Source of the DNA: Ilyonectria destructans
Lineage: Eukaryota; Ascomycota; Sordariomycetes; Hypocreales; Nectriaceae
Assembly (NCBI GenBank): GCA_020740775.1
Contig: JAHEWK010000011.1
Coordinates: 2,170,001 to 2,234,000, forward strand
DNA: 64,000 bases
Direction of reading: 5' to 3'
Part shown: positions 11,156-21,500 of the stretch, one piece after another
Position numbering within the stretch: position 1 is the first letter of the stretch
How the letters are laid out: every line of letters starts with the position of its first letter
Notes under the pieces: generated by a model
What the model saw: the letters and a program-made list of their open reading frames with translations, nothing else
The model's database searches: none
What the model was told of the DNA's origin: nothing
Position numbers and translations under genes: made by a program

Positions 11156-14100
11156 GGTGGAGATGACGACTCCCAGTCAAGGCGAATGGTTCACCGTGGG
11201 AGATAGAGATGTGGTTGCATCCTCGACGCGGGCGCTTCTTATGAAGGGAGAGAGGAAGAGAAAAAAAAAAGTTTCCTTCCATTCTTTATCGTTAAGGGTG
11301 GGGCACAATAACATGGCCCGTGCGTCCGGGTCGAATTTCGTCGCTATGTGGAACTCCACCACACCTCGATGATTTGCATCGTCTCTCAGCAACCTTCGTT
11401 CTTCAACTTCGTCCCATGCGGGACCTTGCGTATGCCCGTCATGTCAGCGATGTGAAAAATTCCGCCTGGCTATTCGGGATCAAGCATATATGAATGCACG
11501 GTTTCGGTGGCCATTTGTAACAGTCCAGGCTCAAAAGATGTAGCATTTTGTTCCCAGCTGTTAGCTCGTGGCTAGCCTCTTTAATGCACCACACTTCAGC
11601 AACTCAAGCACCATTACTCCGTACATGAAGGGCCGTTCTAGTTCCATATTTGGCCAAAGATCCACTGCGAAAATATAGGAAATATTAGTGGCCATCTAAC
11701 GCATGAGTTTGTTAGCCACCAGGATCTTGTTTGGGGTCCCACTAAGTCTACTGCTGTCAACCTTTTCCCGTCTATCAAGAACGTTAACGCAAGTAAGCAC
11801 TGTTACCGCGTGGGCACAGAATTCTTCAATTCCATCTCAGGTGTTTCTGGGATAATTATTATCAAGTCTTTATCCCGATAGACTTCCAACCCGTCAGCTT
11901 ACTAGGCAAGTTGGAAAGTGGTCAGATCAGGCCCGTGGCTCAGATACAAATTATAAGATTCTCAAACTCTAGACATTTCATCCAGTATAAATGCCCTCGA
12001 TGTGTCTCAGATTGGTTCAGGTCTTTCTCTTTTCTCTTTCCGGTCAATTGTGAAGTACAGTATGCGTTGAGACAGGCCGCAAGGATGTTGCAGGACAATG
12101 CACGGATATCCAGCTTCAGCTTTCAATCACTCAGCATGTGTCTCCCATGATTTGATCAGGCAATACTGGGCCGGGAAATTAACTCCATTCAATTTATGGC
12201 TTGCCGGTTTCCATTTTTCTTGTAAGGTGCACGGCGGTCTTGGAAGATGGATTCCAGAGGATTCCGGCGCTGATCGATTCGTAACCGGGGCACACCTCCC
12301 CAGTTCACAGACCCAATGGAAATTTTCGCATGTACTCTTATTTCCTAACAGTACTTCATGATCCTCTAAAATAACTTTAAATAACAAAGCTCCTCAGGAA
12401 TTGAAGAGATCATAGCTTGCTAGGTCAGACCCAACTTCCGAGTTACGGACTCATTTCATAATTCCCACGGGCTTGAACTTTTATAATTAGACCACAGCAA
12501 GATTACGAAGCAATTTACTTTCTTCTTCACGACACCATGTACATGGTGGGTGGGCGATTCTGTGTTTGACAATTAATACCGATTCTCCCAAACTCGAACT
12601 CAAATACACAGTTTCCAGGTCATATAGACTCGCGCGTAGCAGTGACCAATCCAACTAAACTACTCAGATTACATATCTATGACCAGGATGGAACGTGGAT
12701 ATGGTTGACCATGGCTTGTCTTCGTTTTAGGTGAACCAACGAGTCAACTTAGTTAGGGGTGTAAGATGACGTGGCGGATGAACACGGTGCATGGTAGATG
12801 TACCGAGCTTATAGAACGACTGGATAAAAGTGATACGTTTGGATCTTTGGTGGCTCTCTGAGTGGGAGTTTACGGTCCCCGCGCGACCTAGCGTGCTTCT
12901 TCGGCTACGGCCAGTTGATCCCGCTGATCAGTAGATTTAAAGACGGCGCAAATACTAAATCGGCAGAGACGCAATAGAGGTCAAGTGCACCATATGACTT
13001 GAATTCAGAGTCAATGAACATAGCATGTCACTTAGTGATACAACAGACCATCGGTATTGGCGAAACGTAGAGTCGCTAGGATCCAGATTTGAAACGTAAG
13101 TATGCCAACCGAATAACGGTGGTGGGCGAATGTAAGCCGAACAAGATATTCACAGGTGATCAGATGTGTCACCTATTCGTTGGCCCAATGGAGGGGGGAT
13201 TCCTTCTCGTGAGTCTATTCTGCGTCTTCTTATTGGAACTAAACTGCCACACTGCCGAACCTCAGAACCTAACAAATCGCCACAGACATGACACGGTACA
13301 GTCCTTGTAACTGATTCACAACCTAGGAGTGCATCGACCAAATTCTCGGGTCTCGGTGTCCCAGCGGAGTAAACGGAGTCAGGTCATGCGGTCTCTACAA
13401 TTTGTCATTGTTAGGCCGAATGTCGCCAAAGCATGTCAATCTTGCTTCAACCATCTGGGCTTTGACTTCTCTCGAGCTGTAGTCATAGTTTTCCGGGTAC
13501 ACGAATGATTCTGGCCCAGGCACATGAGTTCCATATGCATTCTCAGTCTTGGGGGGGTCGATGAAGAGCCGGATCTTCCTAGTTGCTCCCTTGAGTTGTG
13601 AAATCAAGATAATGCTCTTGACTTTGGTTGTGAACATTTTATGGTATTCTATCATTTTCCTTTCTCTTCATCATTTTCTGGGCTGCAACCCACAATAACC
13701 CGCGCCCTCTCCCGTATTCAGTGTTCATGCCATCCGCGTGTTCTGACCCTGGACTTAACCCCAGTCACTCAATCCATGCTAGTTTAGGGGAACCAGCGGT
13801 GTGAGCTCTACTACGTACGGTGAGCAAAACTCTGAGCTTCTTCCATGTCACAGGATATCGGTCAGTCTTGTCGAGTCCTTCGCCTCTTTACCGCCCTAGA
13901 CAGAGGACGGTGTGTTGGGACAGGGGATTCTGTGTGTTTGGGTGTGTGAAAATAACAACTCGGATTCACAGCTTCAGGGGTCATGAGAGTAGTCTAGTAC
14001 ATATGTACACAAACTATTGCAGCAGCCACAGTCAGCTTTTGATCGCGCATTACCGTTTTGCCAGTGGCGGTGGTATGGTTGATGCATGGTGTTAGAGCTA

Positions 14101-14909
14101 ATGTTTATTTTTTGCGTGTTGAGGTTGATAAATTACCACTCGTTTGATTACATGGGTGTTGTGGGATAATTATCCATATATCAAGGCTTGCATATTCCTA
14201 CACTTTACGTCTTCCGTTGTTTGTACACGTTCCTAAATGACATTCATGCTCGTTGTGTCACCGTTCTAAGAAACCATGCATCAAAGCAACCACTGAGCTC
14301 TGAATGGTCTCCACATCACATTTAGCGATGAGATACTGCAGACGAGTAGAAAAGAACAAAGAAGATGATCAAAAATGGCAGGCAATCAAAAGTGAACGTC
14401 GTCAGCGCATCGCCGCGCCATGACGACGACTGTGTGAGGCAGTGCCGAGCTTGTCATGCCGAAAGTGGCGGGTCTAGGGTACGCGGGAAGTGTTGGTGGT
14501 TCAGCCGCCCCCTTCACGCGCATGTCAAGTGCCGGCGCGGCGCACTTTGCGCACGTCCCGCGAGGCCCTCCAACAACACCATCAACCACGCGACTCGCGA
14601 AACCGCCTACTCTATAAGCCCTTTGTCGCCGGCTACGTTCCAGACAACAAACACCTGTCGCCGCACCGCTTTCAACCACTCGCATCCACGACACGAACAC
14701 GACGTGTCCCCCCTCCTAGGCGCCGCCACCTGTACGTACCGCCGTCGCGAAACAAGGCTCAGAGAAAAAGGGGGCGAGGCAACCGTCCAGCTGTTCAACC
14801 GCCTTCTCGCAGTCCGCCTCGCCATCGCACAACTGCCGTATCGGGCTGACCAGACACACGCGCAGAAACGAATTTGACAATCCTCCAAACCCCCCACCAC
14901 ACGCCCACG
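11156..14909. other. Intergenic, 3.75 kb, relatively AT-rich
   Basis: This lies between the MRD1 start and the dynein light chain. From about 11.4 to 14.4 kb the sequence is visibly richer in A/T than the coding blocks and has few long open frames. The only frame with protein-like texture is 13395-13655 on the minus strand, listed separately. No RNA gene or transposon ends were recognised. The stretch 14400-14909 is GC-richer and is the probable promoter and leader of the dynein gene. Confidence 0.5.
13395..13655 (-). CDS. Doubtful 86-residue ORF, possible gene remnant
   Basis: An isolated open frame in AT-rich intergenic DNA. The stretch 'KVKSIILISQL' followed by 'RKIRLFIDPPKTENAYG' and 'YDYSSREVKAQMVEARL' reads more like a folded protein than random translation. 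The first part faintly recalls the KLKSI...LFIN strands of PITH domains, but this is a weak visual impression. No upstream or downstream exon was found. It could be chance, a remnant of a larger gene, or an orphan gene. Confidence 0.15.
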   Translation of the reverse strand: MIEYHKMFTTKVKSIILISQLKGATRKIRLFIDPPKTENAYGTHVPGPESFVYPENYDYSSREVKAQMVEARLTCFGDIRPNNDKL

Positions 14910-15592
14910 ATGTCCGACAAGCAAGGCCCCGAAAACCCCGGCTCCCGGGAGAAGCTCGAAGGTGGGAGGGACCCCCTCCATGACACGACGACTTTGGGAC
15001 ACCTCAGCTAACACCCAAGCCCCAGCTCAAATCAAGTCTGCCGACATGGTGAGCTGTACCGCTAAGAGACACACCGAGCTCGATCGCTGACGAAAACAGA
15101 CGGACGACCTGCAGCAGGAATCGATCGAAGTTGGTATGTTTTTTTCGGGCACCCATGACGACGTCACCATGCGCCTCGTAGGGCATGAACAAGGCTGACG
15201 AGGCTACAGCTCAGGAGGCCATGGCCAAGTTCACCATCGAGAAGGTTCTCCCACCAAGGTCCCCTGCCACGCGGAACCACTAGACTCACACATATCGCAG
15301 GATATTGCGCAGCACATCAAGCGAACTGTTCGTGGCACCCCAAACACGTCTTCTGCCTACCCCAGCTGACCAAATGTTCCTTTCTAGTTTGACGAGCGAA
15401 AGGGCCCTACCTGGCACTGCATCGTTGGCCGAAATTTCGGTAGCTTTGTGACTCACGGTATGTTCGAGCCTCATATTCCCTTTGTTCTTGTTTGTTCTTG
15501 CTGACATGTGGTAACCCTGGATCACAGAGACGAAGCACTTCATCTACTTCTATCTCGGCCACTGCGCCATTCTACTGTTCAAAACGCAATAG
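14910..15592 (+). CDS. Dynein light chain LC8-type (DYNLL)
   Basis: Seven short exons join in frame: 14910-14961, 15026-15048, 15100-15133, 15210-15244, 15301-15327, 15388-15457 and 15528-15592. They encode 101 residues. After a variable 17-residue N-terminus the product matches LC8: 'AQIKSADM', '[13 protein letters not shown]', '[18 protein letters not shown]', then '[14 protein letters not shown]' and the end 'AILLFKTQ'. LC8 forms a homodimeric hub that binds short motifs in dynein intermediate chain and many other partners, and supports retrograde transport and nuclear migration in hyphae. Each open frame is shorter than 75 nt, so ORF callers miss the gene. Donors at 15245 and 15328 are GTTCTC and GTTCGT, weaker than the GTAAGT class, but both junctions are fixed by the conserved protein. 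Confidence 0.95.
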
Positions 15593-16474
15593 GGGTGGGA
15601 GAAGGAGCTCGCAGACATCTGGTACGACATTTGGCCTTGGAATTGGAAGTGCAAGTTGTGAGCTACGGGTCTCGCCCTTTGGAGGAACAAGACGGATTAA
15701 GGCATGGCACCCAAGGCTGCAAAACGTGCTATGCCGCCCGCCAAACCCCAGTGTACGAGAAGTAAGAGACCAGGGACCGTGTACTATAGCTTGCCAGTGC
15801 GCCAGGTTCACGATCAAACCGATGATGGGCCACTTGCCCAGTTAATTCCCATCTTCGCCCTACTACGTACGTCCTCCGTTGTCGACTTCATGACCGTCCA
15901 GCACGCGCTGCGCGTGACTTGTCTCACTGGTTGCGACGCGGCGACTACGCGTTCCTGAGGCGATGGCAATACTCTGATGACTGGCCAAACCTCATCCCAG
16001 AGCCAGCGCCTTGTCCCCTCGGCCGGTGTCGCATCCGTTCCTGAGACACGGCAACTGTATTACTGTGAGACATTGATCTGGCCCGGCCCCGTTGCCTCGC
16101 CCGCCACCCATCTCTATTGGCAAGAGATGTCTTCTGCTGCGGGCTTGGATTTGTTGCCACTCACACAGTGAGACAAAGGCGTCAAAGGCTGCGTCAGTCC
16201 CTCCGCCCGATCCTCAGGGAGCCCGAGAGGTGGGTGTATCACGCAGATGTCACATGCATGATCGGGCAGCTCTGAGAGGGCCATTTGGGATTCCAAGTAC
16301 GAATGAAGTACATGCACTTGTCTGCCTGTTGATCGTCGGGAGAAGTGCGCTTTCTGAGCCACCCCAACATCCAACAACTCGCTCACAGTGCAGAGGGCCT
16401 CTCGCAGCGAGAACCGGGCCCCGTTAAGTTTTCTTTCGGAAGCGCTTGGCTGGCCGGTCGATCGAAGCAATCGA

Positions 16475-16914
16475 TCATTGGGAAGCTAACCGGGACCATT
16501 CTGGGTGGAATATACTAACACCCCGCTTTTTGGCGTCTTGGGGTGAGCCCAGAACGCCTCTCGCGGGGGGCGGAGGAGAAAAAAAGGTGGTGGCGGGTGT
16601 TCGGTGTTCGATTTTGGTAGCTTGACGTCGGATGACCAGCAGGATCAAGAAGCAGACACCAGCAGGAACAAGGATGATTGGGAGAGGGGTCGCGGAAGAG
16701 TGGAAGGAGACGTGGGTGGAAAATGACCTCAACCGAGGCAATGAGTACGATGGCATTGTGATATCTTACGAGGGAAGAGACAGAATGCGTCAGGGCGGAT
16801 GACTTCTATGACTGGCGATGAGGAATTGACGGCCCGGTTGCCATTTGCATCCCGTGAGGCATGAGAAACCGCCAGGAACCAGGCAAAGATCGCTGTTACT
16901 ATGCTCCATCTCAA
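16475..16914 (-). CDS. Doubtful small secreted or membrane protein (two frames)
   Basis: A minus-strand frame starting at ATG 16914 begins with a good signal-peptide pattern (MRWSIVTAIFAWFLAVSHA) and runs about 50 residues to a GTAAGA donor-like site near 16765. A second frame (to stop 16475) carries one membrane-spanning stretch (PLPIILVPAGVCFLILLVI) followed by basic RRQATK, like a stop-transfer anchor. Together they look like a small type I membrane protein, but the donor and the only nearby acceptor (GTTGAG) do not join the two frames in phase. The gene may be broken, use a different exon, or not exist. Confidence 0.2.
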
Positions 16915-17747
16915 AGAGTTTCATCCCAGGAACACTGCCAACGAAGCTGCGCACTTACTCGGCCGTAGCCCGACCCCGAAGTCCAGAACAGAGACGCGCA
17001 GGCAATCAATCAGGTGGCTCGCCGACGCTGTGGGTGCCCCAGACAATAAAACCCAGTTGAGCATGCGACGGCCATGGTCCCGACTCATGCCGGAATCAAA
17101 GTGGGAGGCACTATTGGCGGTTAGATCCCACACGTCGTCGGCCTTGTCACCATTGACGACGGCTTCAATTCCACCATCAGTCCGCTATATTCCACCGGTC
17201 TCAATGGACCCGGCGCTAGTCGACATTCGACATGGATGGTCCTCGCAGCTCTCCATGTCACCCATGTCACAACCCACTCCCCGTCGCCCACGCTTCTTCG
17301 CTCACCCACCGAGCTGGTTTCTTGACCGGGATACGTCTTCCTGGAACCCGACGCTTCGAGTACTTTTCGACGTCCGGGACCGAGGGAAAACCATCCGGAA
17401 CTCAAGCCAGGACCGCTGGGAGCCGTGGCTTTTGGTTCTCGGTCGGTGCTGCTCGGACAGCCGTCTCTCGCCCGATACGGACGTACGATCTCAACCCCAC
17501 GACGACGGAGATCCATCCCAACTCTCATCCCATTATCGTTGAATTAAAGAGGGGCCGGCCCGTAGGGAGGGACCCGGCGTCAAATGTGGCGAACTCGTCA
17601 GCAACAAAGTAACCTACGAAGTACGTGCCTGCGTGAAGCATTCCTCCAACAGTACAAAGTGACTTGGGCCGTATTCTACTGGGCCCTGTCATCTGCAACG
17701 GATGGATTGGTGAAGATGCCTACGTAGTACGCAGCCCAACGCAGGCC

Positions 17748-17777
17748 GACTGACGGGACTGACGGACTGACGGACTG
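17748..17777. repeat. GACTGACG-type tandem repeat
   Basis: About four imperfect GACTGACG/GACTGACGG units in noncoding sequence. Confidence 0.6.
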
Positions 17778-18103
17778 CACCGCAATGGCTGCACGCACCG
17801 CGCAGCCCGCCATGCCTGATTAGCATGGCTTGCAGCGGGCCTATCCGGATGACGGAGACGGAGGGATGGAACGACCGAAAGAAACCATCGCCCTTCTATC
17901 AGTTTCTCGTGGGTGAGAAGTGACAAAGCGACAAAGGTGACAAACTTGCCGAGCTCTAAGCCGTGGGGGGAGCGGCGGTAACGAGACCTGTGGGCTTGTC
18001 CGAGCTGAGCTGACCTGAGATGGGTGAGATGAGACGTGACGGCCAGCAGAGCTGCTGTTATCTGTCTCTCAATCGCAGAACGCCCCGGCGGAGGATGAGG
18101 ACA

Positions 18104-18268
18104 TTAGGATGAATTCGGGCCTTTGCCGACGCCTCCGTTCGTGGTTCGGTCGGTGGTTGGTTCCCATGTACTCCGTCCAGCGATGCAGCTAAAGTACTTG
18201 GTCAGCAGCGAGAACTCGGCCTCGTAAATAGCCTCAATCCCACCCTCGAGGGACTTGGCAATCGTCAT
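18104..18268 (-). CDS. Doubtful 54-residue ORF
   Basis: ATG 18268 to TAA 18104. The first 30 residues (including 'AKSLEGGIEAIYEAEF' and 'SLLTKYF') have the alternating pattern of an amphipathic helix and mostly G/C third positions, unlike surrounding frames. The rest (after about residue 32) looks random. A TGA lies immediately upstream in frame. It could be a small gene, one exon of a longer one, or chance. I do not recognise the family. Confidence 0.15.
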   Translation of the reverse strand: MTIAKSLEGGIEAIYEAEFSLLTKYFSCIAGRSTWEPTTDRTTNGGVGKGPNSS

Positions 18269-18520
18269 TGTTCACACTGTACCGACAGCGCTGTAGAAAA
18301 AGCACAGCAGTTCCTCCGGGTTGGCCAGGGATTTTCGGTCGTCCAAAACCGTGCGCTGCACTGCACGCCCCGAGGCCTTACCGCCCATCCGGATCATCTG
18401 GGAATGATTTCCCTCGCATGGTCCGTTCTGTGGTGCCGTCCTTGGACCATCCTAGTCCGCTTTCCGCTGGTACCCCGATCGGCCACGCGAGAGTGGTGCG
18501 TGTTCGTGATGGTCCGGAAC

Positions 18521-18557
18521 TGCGTGCGTGTGTGTGTGTGTCTATGTGTGTGTGTGG
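18521..18557. repeat. TG/GT microsatellite
   Basis: A dinucleotide tract of TG units with a few interruptions (GCG, TCTA). Confidence 0.85.
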
Positions 18558-21500
18558 ACAGGCCTTTCGGCCACCTCCAGAACCGTTGGCCGACTCGAAG
18601 GAAGCTTTCCCGCCGCCCGCGCCATGGTCTTTGGCCACCCATGCCCGATGACATACGCTGCCCGTAGAGTCAATCGCAGAGGGAGTGGCAGTGGCAGTGG
18701 TACCATGTAAATAAAGGCGCCTCCACTTGCCGTCAGAGCTACACCTTGCAAGGATTAGATATGTGCCTTCTTGGCGGTATCATTTTGCAGCAACTTCCTT
18801 TTTCGTTATGGCAGCACGTAGCTTTCCGAGGTAGATATCTGCTTTCTACCAACTGTATTTGCAATGCCTATTAAACTCCGATGGCTGAGCATCATACCAA
18901 AGTACCTATATTTATTTCTAATATATCCCGAAGATACTCGAGTACCTAGGCTGTAAGGCGCATTGTGGCGATGTCGCAAATGCACGTACTTGATCGCTCT
19001 ATACAACCTGGAGAACAATGACACACCCGGCCTGTGGGTGAGGCGGCGAGTGAGTCTTCGACGAAATGAGTCTGGACCCAAACCGTACTCTTAGAAGTTC
19101 ATTTGTCTAGGCTAGGCTGATGGTGGCGAGACATTGCCTGAGTCCGCTCCCCATCGGCCATTTAGCCAGCCAGCCAGTTGCGGCACGCGCCTTAGCTTCC
19201 ACTCCGATGCCCTTTGCGTTCAAGGCTGCCCCATGTTGCGGCCTCGAGAGTTTGGTAAAGGGATCATGTACCTGCGTTCCAACTTCCTCAGCCACCCCAC
19301 CTTCGTCCGTTCTGCCTGGCCGGTGTACCCGTGCCTTGATCCTACGGCAACCTAAAGATCCCTCGCGTCCTCGATGCTCGTACTCGTTGGGCGGCCGACC
19401 GTGTCGAATATTGCATTCCCAGCAGCCCTACGGCGCGTGTACGTACATGCGTATTGTCCGGGTAGAAACATTGAGGCGCAAATGGGGCTGGCGTTCCCGC
19501 ATTCAAACGGAACACTGCACGTACCCATAATGGCTATTGCCCGCGCCCCGCTGTCATTAGCCTGGGTGATGAACCGGGAGGATCCACGCATATTGGACAG
19601 ATGGATTCTCAGGAATGGGATTGACTGTGATAGAGGAACAGAGGGGCGGCACAGTGACGGCAGCTGAGCTCATTGAGAGTTTCATGCCGTCATCTCTCTC
19701 TTGGTTGGCTATCTGCGATTGTCATGGTTTTAGAAGAGCACATCTCGGATAACTTTACTGTGTGACGCACGGCCGGGGCCTGCGCGGTACGACGGTTCAT
19801 ACGAGCAGTTTCGCAAAGCATCGAAGAGACACCGCGAAAAGCAAAGGGATCAATCATTTGTAGCAGCACCAACGCCCGGATAGCGGGCCGTCGATGATCT
19901 CGCTGGAAGCTAAGTTGTCGCCTGAAGTAAAGGCTGTAAAACAGGCGTTCGCTGTTAGGTGGTTCCTGAAATTCCGTTTTCGCGGAGGGCGGCGGGACTG
20001 GGCAATCGAAGCCGTCAACTTTGGCCTAATCGGGCTGGCCGGGGGGACGCCCCCATCCGCAGGTGGCAGATATCCTGGACCCTGAAGTTGAGGCAAGGCA
20101 AGGCGGTCGTCGGATGAAATCCCATGTGAATCATGGACGGAGGTGCTGGGCGGGGGAGTTGCCTGGTCGTTGGCCTACATTCGTTCCTTTCTGTGAATAT
20201 CTTGCCCAATTGTAATTAATTGCCTACGGACGCCTCGTCGTTGTCGTCAGGGACAGACGTCAGAGCCTCGTCGATGGTCGGCAACGTCAGAGACACAGAC
20301 GGTCGCGTGCAGGACCAAGACACTCGGTGCAGGAGGCCCGCCAGTACGAGGCCCCGGCTGACCTGTGGCCCAGCCCACCCTTCTGTCAAATGTCGACGCC
20401 TCGAATGGGTGAATGCACGCATCCTCCTGCAAGATGCCAACCTACAGTGGTTGTACCTCGCCGTGGCGGTCCCGCACTGCGTCCCTCGGTGTCTCTCCCG
20501 GACGGTGTTCGTGTCGGCCATGCCCGTCGTCCAACCGCGCAGCCGGGCGGGTCTTGTCGGTGTCCTGGCTGGCAGGACGAGGCAATGCATTGCTTGCTCT
20601 CCGACACTGCGTTGTACCATCGGCAAAGCCTCCGCTGACGTTTGCCGACGCTTGCCTTGACCGCGACTGTTGTCCGGCACTGGGAGATTCCCCGAATTGG
20701 ACTCAAGAGCTCACAACTGCGGAGTCAGGGAGAGGAGGGTTCGGGGCGGTCTGCTTAACATCAGATCAGATGGATTGGGCTTGGACCACATAGGGCCGGA
20801 CGACGGTCACACACGCAGCAACCCATGGCATCATCGAACGGGAGTCGACGCTGGAGCGAGTGTCTTGCCAAAAGGCGGACCCCTAGCCAGAGACCCAGAC
20901 ACCGCGGAACCTCCAGGGCGACACCCTTGCGCCAGTTTGGGCTTGGGCGTGAAGGTGGCCGGCGTGGGATGGGAGTGGGATGGCGGAGAATCACAGATGG
21001 AGTACCCGCCCACCACCTGAATTCGTACACCTCACATCACAACTGGGAACGGGGCGCCGGCGACAGCTGACCATAGGCCCGCAGCCCAGCCAGACTCGGC
21101 CACTGACACACGCCCCCCCAGAAAGAGAAGCTCCCACGGAGGGACCTAATTATCCTTCAGAGCCCCCAAGCCCTGAAGCCAGAGCGCTTCCACTGGCCGA
21201 GCGCCTGCCGCCACGGCGGGTTGTGTGCTGGAGCGTCTGGCCGCGACTCAACTCGGCGGCTAATGTGCAACTACAAAACTGAGGGAGCGAGGCAATCTCC
21301 AAAGATGGCGAGCCTGGCGGGATTTTCATCCCGGCGTGTGCGTCGTCAATTCGGTTGTCCCCTCCGATAAAAAGTCGCAGAGATGCCGGAGCTCCGTCGC
21401 ACCCCGCGGAATGTTCTGCTGTGGCGGCTGGGAGCGAGGTCGCTGGGCTGCCGGACTGCGCTGAACTAGACTGCCGAGCCGACCGTCGGTGATGTCAGCG

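Larger units (their letters stand above)
15593..18103. other. Intergenic, mostly noncoding
   Basis: The 3' flank of the dynein gene followed by sequence without convincing genes. The plus-strand frame 16901-17542 (213 codons) has no recognisable domain. A small minus-strand ORF pair at 16475-16914 is listed separately. A GACTGACG-type tandem repeat lies at 17748-17777. Confidence 0.5.

Noticed and set aside
11400..14400. Possible RIP-mutated transposon
   Set aside because: Only moderately AT-rich, with no terminal repeats, no recognisable transposase or reverse transcriptase fragments, and no duplicated segments noticed.
16901..17542. 213-codon open frame on the plus strand
   Set aside because: No recognisable motifs and no consistent third-position bias. 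Other frames of the same stretch are also partly open.
20216..20706. Overlapping 106-154 codon frames on both strands
   Set aside because: Several frames are open at once, as expected in GC-rich noncoding DNA. None has a protein-like pattern.
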